Source: Mansonella perstans | Taxonomy: Eukaryota > Nematoda > Chromadorea > Rhabditida > Onchocercidae | Direction: 5' to 3' | Assembly: GCA_037074765.1 (NCBI GenBank) | Contig: JBAMDO010000451.1 | Span: forward strand, 1-18,183 | DNA: 18,183 nucleotides | Shown: piece by piece, positions 1-7,104 of the stretch | Layout of the letters: each line of letters begins with the position of its first letter | How positions within the stretch are numbered: position 1 is the stretch's first letter | Notes under the pieces: model-generated | What the model saw: the letters and a program-made list of their open reading frames with translations, nothing else | The model's database searches: none | What the model was told of the DNA's origin: nothing | Program-made: the position numbers and the translations under genes

Positions 1-136
1 AATAATTTTGTTGGGCGTGAAGTACGATGAATTATTATTATTCGTTTTTCTCTTCATAAATTTTAAATTAGTAATTTATTCAAAATTTAAATATACTAAG
101 AAATCAAAAAAGAAAAAAAAAATTGAATCATTTAAG

Positions 137-280
137 GCAATTGTTCAAAATATGCGTAAGCAATGTCGTTGTCATGGTGTGAGTGGTTCATGTGAATTCA
201 AGACATGCTGGCTACAAATGCCTAGGTTTGCAGAAATTGGTGAAATGTTGAAACAACGCTATAATCATTTTGCCGTTCAG
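137..280 (+). CDS. Wnt exon with the lipid-acceptor hairpin (first exon in window)
   Basis: There are 48 codons, from [10 protein letters not shown] to RYNHFAVQ. The start is set by the acceptor TTTAAG at 131-136. Everything upstream in frame is lysine-rich intron-like sequence, whereas Wnts have the AV..M...C[RK]CHG block here. The donor is GTATCA at 281, and the exon ends in phase 0. It contains [10 protein letters not shown] and KTCW, the N-terminal-domain hairpin that presents the lipid to Frizzled. The acceptor is weak, with AAG rather than the nematode TTTCAG, so the exact start is inferred from homology. Confidence 0.88.
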
Positions 281-1724
281 GTATCATTTTTCCATTTTAG
301 AATAATTCAAATTTAAAAAGTAAGTTAATTTAATCATGTTGAAGAACTGAATGAAATGAACTTCTCAAATTTCATTATCATTTTTTCCTTTTAGCTAATG
401 CAATAAGTATATACGAAGTTTAAATTGAATTATTAATTTTTAAAAAGAAAAGTAGATTTGCAATATAAGTTTTGAAATAAAAATTCTCAAAACATGATCA
501 CTACGCAGCACAAAAAAAAAAGGTAAATAAATGATTTGTTTGACAGAGGTGACAAGTATTGATTGAGGATTTGAAAAGCAAGGAAATTTATTGAAAAGCA
601 CAAGCAGTGATAAATGCCATACAATAAATAATTGAGTAAAAAAATAAGAGCAAATTTATCAATTAGCAAAATTGACAAAAATATTTTATCTTATTTCAAA
701 TCTTCGAAAATTTTTTGTGCATTGACATTGTTGTTAATATGAAAATTTCGAATTATATTTAATTGTTGATAACTAGTTCAAATGGAAGCAAAATTTATCA
801 AAATTAAGCAAAATTTTTTTTTTTTTGACAAAAGAGATGTAATACCGAAAATTTGTGTAATTTATTCAAAAACATCAATACTGCATATTGATAATTGTTT
901 AGAAACAAAAGAAAAAGTTTTTTTTGGGTTATTTAATATTTCAATGTTAATATTAATTAATGAAATTAAAGGTAGCAAAAAGGGCAAAAAAGCGTTTAAG
1001 AAGGAAAGAACGTTCAGAAAGAAAAAAACCGTTACGTGGAAATGAAATCGCTTATATTAACAAATCACCAAATTACTGTGAACGAAATGATGCTGAGGGT
1101 AGATTTTGTTTTAAAATTATCTATTTAAAAATCTTTAAATTTGAAATATTTTTGAAAAATAAATTATTAGAACTAATAATAATGATGATTTAGTTGTGAA
1201 AATTTGATAATGTTCAGAGATACTAATGTAAAGTTTTGCACTTCACGTAGCGCTGTAAAAAGAAAAAACAATCATTTTTGATTTAAATTAAGCTTAAATA
1301 TTAGATCATGTGTTTTTTTCAAGCAAAACTTCAAGGCTTTTTTCTTGTTTTTTTTTTTTTTTTTTTTTTTTTTGTTACTATAAAATGTGAAGTTTAATTT
1401 TCAAGCAAATAATTCAGAAAAATGAGTTTTGTCGAAATTAACATTATTTCATTAATTAGAAAAAGTTGAACACAAATTAACTTTATCTTTTAAACTGCAA
1501 TTATGAAGAGAAGCGAGAAATTTCCAGGGATCCTTGGTACACATGGCCGAGAATGTAATCAATCATCACTTAATTCGGATAGCTGCGATTTGTTGTGCTG
1601 TGGTCGTGGTTACAATACGAAAGAGGAAATACGTACGGTGCAATGTCATTGCAAATTTGTTTGGTGCTGCTCCGTGAAATGCAAGACATGCACGGAAAAA
1701 GTTTTTGTTCATACATGCAAATAA
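137..1724 (+). CDS. Wnt family secreted signalling protein, C-terminal part (3 exons, 5' end outside window)
   Basis: This encodes the C-terminal 155 residues of a Wnt ligand, a secreted lipidated protein that binds Frizzled and LRP-type receptors. The coding exons are 137-280, 972-1098 and 1528-1724 (stop TAA 1722-1724), joined in phases 0 and 1. Exon 1 has the Wnt signature [10 protein letters not shown], whose first serine (codon 182-184) is the expected site of Porcupine palmitoleoylation, followed by CEFKTCW. Exon 2 has a very basic linker and then [10 protein letters not shown]. Exon 3 has GTHGREC, a sequon at [25 protein letters not shown] and the terminal VHTCK. The segment has 16 cysteines, as expected for this part of a Wnt. 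The N-terminal domain, signal peptide and promoter lie upstream of the window. Family membership is certain. The subtype is not: the basic linker followed by NKSPNYC recalls Wnt-16 or Wnt-2-like proteins from memory, and a CWN-2-type nematode Wnt is also possible. Confidence 0.95.
281..971 (+). other. Wnt intron, 691 bp
   Basis: The donor is GTATCA and the acceptor is ATTAAAG. The sequence between is AT-rich, with stops in all frames and only hydrophobic or lysine-rich chance reading frames. I see no nested gene. Confidence 0.8.
972..1098 (+). CDS. Wnt exon with basic linker and SPNYC motif
   Basis: There are 42 codons plus one base. The exon starts in phase 0 after ATTAAAG (AG 970-971) and ends in phase 1 before the donor GTAGAT. 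The first 22 residues contain 13 Lys/Arg. This is the linker between the N- and C-terminal Wnt domains. It is followed by [18 protein letters not shown], the conserved start of the C-terminal domain. The terminal G joins GG of the next exon to give the glycine before ILGTHGREC. The correct distance between the preceding LKQRY and NKSPNYC supports both splice sites. Confidence 0.9.
1099..1527 (+). other. Wnt intron, 429 bp, with T26 tract
   Basis: The donor is GTAGAT and the acceptor is TTTCCAG. It contains an uninterrupted run of 26 T at 1348-1373. I see no coding or RNA gene. Confidence 0.8.
1348..1373 (+). repeat. Poly(T) tract, 26 T
   Basis: This is an unbroken homopolymer inside the last Wnt intron, the longest mononucleotide run in the window. 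Its length is likely to vary between individuals or by sequencing error. Confidence 0.95.
1528..1724 (+). CDS. Wnt terminal exon (cysteine-rich C-terminal domain)
   Basis: Two bases complete a glycine codon, followed by 64 codons and TAA. The acceptor is AAATTTCCAG at 1518-1527. The exon holds [10 protein letters not shown] (one N-glycosylation sequon at the usual place), [24 protein letters not shown] (the Frizzled-contacting index-finger loop), SVKCKTC and the invariant-style ending VHTCK. It carries eleven cysteines. No residue key to the fold appears to be missing. Confidence 0.95.
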
Positions 1725-1840
1725 TGAAATAATTAATTACATTAAATTAATTTTCATTTTAAAAAAATTTCTTTAGCTTTTCCTTGAAAAAAAATTCATT
1801 TCAAAAAAATTTTTATTTTTTTTTCTTTGTAAAATTTCAA

Positions 1841-1846
1841 AATAAA
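1841..1846 (+). promoter_or_regulatory. Candidate polyadenylation signal for the Wnt gene
   Basis: This is the first canonical AATAAA downstream of the stop at 1724. It implies a 3' UTR of about 130-140 nt, a usual length for nematodes. The background is so AT-rich that AATAAA also arises by chance. Confidence 0.45.
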
Positions 1847-3261
1847 AACTTTGCAGAAATTCAATTAAGAAGCTAAACTTATCAGCCATTCTATTTCAGT
1901 TGCTAGTTACATGTTTTAATATACATGGATAACGTACGGTAAAATTAAAATAATCCTATAGCATGCAAAAAAAATACTTTTTGTACAATCAGTCATCAAT
2001 TACGTTATGAAAAATTTAGCTTTGGCCATTATTAGGGCCTTCTTAGTAGGCTGATATTATGTATGACAAATAATGAATATCTTTTTTTTTTTTAAAGGCT
2101 TATTTAAAATGATTTCATTAAAATTTTATTTATAAAAAATGTAAAATGGTAAACTCTAATGATTATTTCAAAAGTAAGTAATTATACATTGATGCATAAT
2201 GATGATATTTTTTCCATTTGTTTTTCTCAATTTTTAATTGTTTGTTTGAAAACAATAATTAATGTATGAATGTGTTATGAAGAAAAGTATTTTATAATTT
2301 ATTATTATTATTAGTTGAATAATTCATTTGCATAACCAAAAAAAATTCCATCAATGAGTGCTACAACTATTTTGTCAAATTATATAAATGTTTCAAATTT
2401 ACTTGCTTTTTTTTTTCATTTTTTTTGCTAGTTAAAATTTCTATCTCTATTCAATGTGATTTAAATACTGGCTTTTTCTATGTTACATTTTCTTTTTTTT
2501 TCTTTTTTTAACAAAATTAATGAATTTTACTGGTTATTTCATTGTAATAACGCTTGTTGATATCATCGTTATAGTAAAATTATAATTTCACTGTAATATG
2601 GCGAAAATAAAAAATGAAAAGAAGTAATTTGATCTAAGTGAAAAATAAAAAGAAAGAAAAAGCATATTTTTCAGTAATATATATTCACATTAAAATATTA
2701 AATGATTGAATTGAAATTAAACACTTAAATATCATTATAAAATTTCAACAAAAAAAAAGTAAAGAAAGAAATAAATTAATTCGTCTTTCTAACTTTTCTT
2801 AAAACGTTTTGCCTACCTTATCAATGGATGATTGTCCTGTGGACAAACGTTCAATATTTTTGAAAAGAAAAGAAAAATTGGCAATTAATGCTTGTAATTA
2901 ATGCTCCTTTGTGTTTTTCAAAATTTCATATTATAAATAAAACTTTAAGGAAAAAAATTAACAGTCAATTATGTTTGACAAAACGTGACAATTCTACTTA
3001 ATACAATTTTTACAATGAATAACATTTCATATTTGTAAAATAAATTAAATTTTAAAAATAATTATTAAGAATTCTTATGAAATTCTCCGGCTTCTTTTTT
3101 TTTGAAAATTAGAACTTTCAAAATTTAATACTAATTTTGTTGAAAAATATAATGATTTTTATCTTTTTTTTCATTCTTCTTTATTTTTCTGTAATTTTGG
3201 GCGAAAATTTAAATAGCAATGGTATTCAGTGTATAATAATAAAAAAGTTTTATTTAATTTA

Positions 3262-3470
3262 AAGGTTTATTACAACGTTTCTACGTTACCGTTACTGTCT
3301 CGTGTATTATATCATTTGTATTGTTCTCCTTGGCCTCATATATTACGTTTTCTTCACACTTTGTACGCAGAAATGCGTTTAGTGCAAAATGTTTCACTTT
3401 CAAACACCCATTTGAATTATGCAATCACAACCACGTACGTATAAAACAAACATGCGTGTAACGTGTTAAT
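3262..3470. other. CG-enriched patch of unknown function
   Basis: This stretch stands out from its surroundings by composition. It holds repeated CG dinucleotides and ACGT cores at 3275, 3283, 3345, 3433, 3437 and 3461, with one more at 3556, plus a GCGTG core at 3454-3458. One + frame stays open to a stop at about 3444. A second frame encodes a short hydrophobic stretch (around LVYYIICIVLLGLIYY) that stops near 3375. Neither frame resembles a family I know. It could be a regulatory element, a small non-coding RNA or a decayed exon. Confidence 0.35.
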
Positions 3471-3920
3471 CAAAGACAATAACAAATCTGCAAATTCAGA
3501 TAACACATATTCATATCTTATCGTTGTTATAAGCATCAAACTTTTTAAATATGTCACGTTTAAAAAAGTCTCAATTCTTATTTACATTCAAATGATATGC
3601 CAATAACAAACAACAATGACTGATGGATAGTTGTAGTAACAGGAACTTGTCCACAATAAATTTCATTGAAGCATAATTAATTTCAATAATATTAATAAAA
3701 AAAGAGCAGTAAATTTTATTACTACATTATGATTAATAAAATATTTATTGCTATTAAAATGCTTAAGTGCATTTTTTTTTAAGAATAAATTACAAAAATT
3801 TAATCATCAATTCTTTGTTTCTTTTGTTTTATTTTTTATTTTTTGTTTGTTTATTTTGTTAATAAAAAAATTAAATTAACATAATTAAAATTGTTTTTCT
3901 TTTTTTAAAATAAAACATTT

Positions 3921-3926
3921 TTTATT
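3921..3926 (-). promoter_or_regulatory. Candidate polyadenylation signal for the GT43 gene
   Basis: AATAAA on the minus strand lies about 54 nt past the stop codon. A second AATAAA at 3970-3975 is only a few bases past the stop and would give an extremely short 3' UTR. Which one is used cannot be told from sequence. Confidence 0.35.
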
Positions 3927-3979
3927 TTAAAATTTCATTATTAACAAAGAAAAGAACAGTAAAAAAGATTTTATTTTCA

Positions 3980-4072
3980 TTATTCCACAAAAAAACCATT
4001 TGTGTCTGCAGTTCGTTTATCAAGAGTTACCTTAGCAGTTTTGGTATGCCATACCAGAATTTCACGTTCTTT
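3980..4072 (-). CDS. GT43 exon 7: VWHTK motif and C-terminus
   Basis: There are thirty codons and TAA after the acceptor TTGCAG, starting in phase 0. It encodes KEREILVWHTKTAK and ends NGFFVE. VWHT[RK]T is the UDP-binding motif near the end of GT43 proteins, and a C-terminus ending in a Val-Glu-type tail is usual for the family. The usual arginine after WHT is lysine here. Confidence 0.95.
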   Translation of the reverse strand, partial: KEREILVWHTKTAKVTLDKRTADTNGFFVE

Positions 4073-7000
4073 CTGCAACGAAAAAAAGGAATGAAAAATG
4101 AAGGGATTCTTGAATTGTACAGAAATTTATATTCATCAGTGCTTGAAATTTCGAATTTTTTTTTCCTTTTCTTTTACAAGTTTTTTTTTTTGCCTTCCCG
4201 GTAAATTCAATACATAGTGGCTCCCAAATTATTTTTATATTTTTTAAAAATTTTCAAGATATATTTATTTAATGGAATGTTTGAAGTATTTGTGGAGGGA
4301 TATTTAGCTACAAAAAAATTGCTGTGTTAAAAGCATTGCTTACATTTTTCTATTCAGTTTAACCCGAAGTAAATTAATTGAATTCATCAATTAATTATCA
4401 TTCATTTTTCTGTGTAACAAAGAATAATGAACTGTTTAGATCATTATGATCTCAATTGTTTAGATAAAATAAGGTATACCATAAAAGCAAAATGTCTAAG
4501 GTATGCGATGAGTCAGCTCCATAAAAAGCCTATCAACTATAAAATTATAATTTCTATTTAAATAAGTAATTTTATTATATGAAATCTTTTTATCGTTCTT
4601 CTTATTGCTATGCATTTAAAAAGTTATTTAAATCAACAAGCAAATTTAAGACAGTGGTTAATGAATAAATGCTTAATAGTAATTAATTTAAATGCATCGC
4701 ACCTCATCAAAACCGAATGGCTCGAGATCAAGAGTATTAAGGCCGAGATCCTCAAGGAAACACGTTTCTGGTGCACCAAGACCGCGCTTACACGATTTAC
4801 CAAAAACTGCCGTTGAACTTTAAGAAAGCAAACTTCATTTTAAACGAAAAGTAAAAAAAAATAGAGAAGCAAATAAATAAAATAGAAAAACAATTTTAAG
4901 AAAGCAAGTCGTAAACTTGAAAATTCTTGCTATTTACATATTATTTTAACTGGTAAGACGAAAATTAATTAAATAAAACTAACTTTGTATTTTTTTAGTC
5001 CACAAAGAAAAAAAATAATACAACTTACTTAAGAACAACATCTAAGGCTATAGCAAAACCAGCCATATCAGTGGCAAATTTCCTCTTCTTATGCCATACC
5101 ACATTCCATCCTATCACTGTTCCATTAACAACCGCGGGTGATTCGACCAATGCACCACCAGCAAAACCTAACTACTTTTAGCAAGTTCAACTGATTCATC
5201 AATTTACGAATTTTAATTTAACAGTCCTATAGTGATTTAGCATTCGATTAAAACGATTAAAGTTCGAAATCTGCCTTTGAAATGTTGCAAATTTCGGTGA
5301 TAAATTAACTTTCTATTATGCTAATATCTTAAATCATCTTTTAACACCATTTAAATTTTGTCAGCTAATTAAATTAAAAATTATATTGAAATTAAAAAAA
5401 AACTTAAATTATACTGAAATTAAAAGTGATGATTAAAATGAAACAAAAATTTTTGTTAAATTGCTCACCAACAGCCCATATTCCAACCTTTTTTACATTC
5501 CTTATATAATCATTAAATAATCGAATATCATATGAATTATCGTCATCGGCAAAATAAACAACTGATTTGGCTGATTCACCATTTATTATATCTGAATTAT
5601 TACGTAAATATTGCAATGCCATAGTTCGTTGATACCAACCACGTCCTGAAAATTTCAGCTTAATTTAAATGATTTACTTTACCTCCCAAAAAGCTATCCT
5701 CATAATTATCACCTTAATTAACATTGGTTATAAGTAGAAATGACGATGATGATAATAATGATAAGTGCACTGAGTTATATTGAATTATTCTTACAAAACT
5801 ACTTCAGAATTCTATTACGCTAAAATTCAAATTTAAATCAACAAATGACATGAAATTGATCCTATGATCAAAATTTAAATTATCCCAAAAATAATTAATT
5901 AGATTTCGCAATTTTTTTCCACAGTGCCAAAGGTCAAAGAATAAAAATGCAAAAACCAAAAATAGAAAAAATAATTATCTCATAATTGGATTTTATAGAA
6001 CCAATGATTGAACTGACATAGCAACATTAATTTTATTTTGTTAGATCACTTTTTTTCTGAAATCAGAAAAAGGGAACGTAAAAGAAAGCTTAAAAAAGGA
6101 AAACAGTCGAGGGAAAAGATGCAAAAATTGCAGAAAACATATATAACTTGAAAAGTTTTTTTTATCAAAAAATATATTTTAGCAAAGCCATTTTCACTAT
6201 CACTGTACATTTCTCTTAAAATACCAATTAATTATCACAAATGATAAAGCTGATAATTGAAAGTATTGATAACATACGTGGATAACCTGGAGGTGTTTTA
6301 GCTGAAAAGTATGTATATGGTAAAGCGGTACGATTGAGCAATTTTTCAACAGCTTTCACTTTATGATTTTCATCTTCAATAACGATCCAATATAAATTCT
6401 TAATATGTGATAATGTATTTGCCATCCTGAAGAAAAGTATCATCAATTGTTTCATGACATTTAATTTATTATAATTAAAATTAGAAAGAAGAAGAAAACA
6501 CAGAAAAACGTTAAATTCCGTTAATTTTATTTAAGATGCAATTATGTCATTAAGATTTATAAATTTCATTTTTTAATCGGAAAAAAATTTCTATTTAATA
6601 TTTTGTTCTAAATTTTGTTCACATTTGTATGTTTCATAATTTATAGCACAAAGAGTTTTTTTTTTTTTTTTTAAATTGAACAAAACCTTGTCATATCGGC
6701 TAATCTTGTGCGTCTTCGGTAGGTTGGTGTTATGACAATAATTTGCGGGAAAAGCTGAGATGATATGATTACTTTTAGAGGTTTTTGCAATGCACTTGAT
6801 GATCTAAATATGGATAATCAAATCATTCTAAACTGTGTCACAACCCCATGACCTTTTATAAATGACATTTGCTGATAATTTCGCTATTAAACGATGATAT
6901 CATATTTAATTGCAGAATTGTTTTTGATAATCCAGTGATTTATGACAACTGAATGCAACAGAGTACAAGAACTTACCGAATGGATGATGTAAATTGTATA

Positions 7001-7104
7001 ATTAACAGTAATATAAATATAGCGGCAAAAATACGTAAGTAATATATCATGTAGGTTCGATGGCGTGATCCTGAGCTTCGTATTTGTCGTAAGCATTTCT
7101 CCAT
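3980..7104 (-). CDS. GT43 beta-1,3-glucuronyltransferase (galactosylgalactosylxylosylprotein type), complete, 7 exons
   Basis: This is a type II Golgi membrane enzyme that transfers glucuronic acid from UDP-GlcA to galactose. It is of the type that completes the proteoglycan linker (GlcAT-I; nematode SQV-8/GLCT group). Exons in transcript order: 7104-6977, 6803-6687, 6426-6278, 5645-5469, 5167-5029, 4817-4703, 4072-3980. Intron phases 2,2,1,1,2,0 all match, giving 305 residues (human relatives are about 330). A basic cytosolic tail is followed by a membrane segment at residues 23-41, and the catalytic domain starts at TPTY (68-71). Visible sites are D100 (VIEDEN), R133/R138, the metal-binding DDD at 165-167, E199 (VESP), D224 (TDMAGFA), E254 as the likely catalytic base (PETCFL) and H284 (VWHTK). 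The spacing follows the human enzyme closely. There are four N-glycosylation sequons: NRT, NNS, NGT and NST. Family is certain. Acceptor specificity, and SQV-8 versus another GLCT paralogue, are not. Confidence 0.95.
4073..4702 (-). other. GT43 intron 6, 630 bp
   Basis: The donor is GTGCGA and the acceptor is GTTGCAG. It is AT-rich, with a small local direct repeat TGTTTAGAT around 4434-4464. No nested gene is seen. Confidence 0.8.
4703..4817 (-). CDS. GT43 exon 6: catalytic-base region
   Basis: It encodes STAVFGKSCKRGLGAPETCF, then LEDLGLNTLDLEPFGFDE. The Glu of PETCFLEDL aligns by position with the catalytic base of human GlcAT-I, and DLEP matches the family. The acceptor is TTCTTAAAG and the donor is GTGCGA, both below consensus. 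Both are required by the matching phases on each side. The exon is noticeably richer in G+C than the flanking introns. Confidence 0.92.
5029..5167 (-). CDS. GT43 exon 5: acceptor-binding GG..VESP and TDMAGFA
   Basis: It encodes FAGGALVESPAVVNG, then GWNVVWHKKRKFATDMAGFA. In GT43 enzymes the Glu of the ESP motif and the Asp of DMAGFA bind the galactose acceptor and donor sugar, and both are present. The acceptor TAGTTAG is weak. The donor is GTAAGT. It starts in phase 1 and ends in phase 2 (AA plus T of exon 6 gives Asn, creating an NST sequon). Confidence 0.94.
5168..5468 (-). other. GT43 intron 4, 301 bp
   Basis: The donor is GTGAGC and the acceptor is TAGTTAG. It is AT-rich with no other feature. 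Confidence 0.8.
5469..5645 (-). CDS. GT43 exon 4: DDD metal-binding motif
   Basis: The acceptor is TTTTCAG and the donor is GTGAGC. It encodes RGWYQRTMALQYL, then VVYFADDDNSYD and VGIWAV. DDD is the Mn2+/UDP-binding signature of GT43. The arginines of RG...QR match the pair that contacts the diphosphate in the human enzyme. It starts in phase 1 (C plus GA gives Arg) and ends in phase 1. Confidence 0.95.
5646..6277 (-). other. GT43 intron 3, 632 bp
   Basis: The donor is GTATGT and the acceptor is AATTTTCAG. It is AT-rich, with a short GAT-repeat stretch around 5740-5765. No nested gene is seen. Confidence 0.8.
6278..6426 (-). CDS. GT43 exon 3: NLYWIVIEDE core
   Basis: The acceptor is TTTCTTCAG and the donor is GTATGT. 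It encodes MANTLSHIKNLYWIVIEDEN and continues to KTPPGYP. This matches the GT43 pattern ANTL...NL.W.V.ED, whose Asp contacts uracil. It starts by completing a codon (phase 2) and ends in phase 1. Confidence 0.94.
6656..6672 (+). repeat. Poly(T) tract, 17 T
   Basis: This homopolymer lies in GT43 intron 2, just after its donor site. On the transcribed strand it is A17. Confidence 0.9.
6687..6803 (-). CDS. GT43 exon 2: stem and TPTY nucleotide-binding strand
   Basis: The acceptor is ATATTTAG and the donor is GTTTTG. It encodes a short stem, then FPQIIVITPTYRRRTRLADM. VITPTY is the first strand of the GT43 fold and packs on the uridine. The exon ends in AG, which joins G of exon 3 to give arginine. 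An alternative acceptor (CATCTCAG before CTTTTCCCG) would start in phase 0 and so would not fit exon 1. Confidence 0.88.
6977..7104 (-). CDS. GT43 exon 1: start codon, cytosolic tail and membrane anchor
   Basis: There are 42 codons plus CG (phase 2) before the donor GTAAGT. The protein starts MEKCLRQIRSSGSRHRTYM, a basic tail, then runs into FAAIFILLLIIQF, a single membrane span typical of Golgi glycosyltransferases. The chosen ATG is the first in this frame, since an in-frame TAA lies a short way upstream. No homology fixes the start. It rests on the anchor and on the exact phase match: CG plus A of exon 2 gives arginine. Confidence 0.8.

Larger units (their letters stand above)
1725..3979. 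other. Intergenic gap between convergent genes; no gene supported
   Basis: Both neighbouring genes point into this 2.25-kb stretch, so it should hold two 3' UTRs and no promoter of either gene. Most of it is AT-rich with short homopolymers and a TTA run near 2300-2313. The exception is 3262-3470, which is visibly richer in G+C and CG dinucleotides and carries clustered ACGT cores. No family-like exon was found on either strand. Confidence 0.6.

Noticed and set aside
4610..4816. Plus-strand open frame over GT43 exon 6
   Set aside because: It is the antisense shadow of a real exon. The minus strand gives the family motif PETCFLEDL with matching splice phases.
4041..5104. Shared 12-mer TGGTATGGCATA in GT43 exons 5 and 7
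   Set aside because: Both encode W-H in conserved but unrelated family motifs. This is coincidence of codon choice, not a repeat.
6887..7096. Minus-strand frame starting MLTTNTK
   Set aside because: It is out of frame with the GT43 first exon and crosses its donor site. The MEKCLRQ frame gives the membrane anchor and the correct phase.
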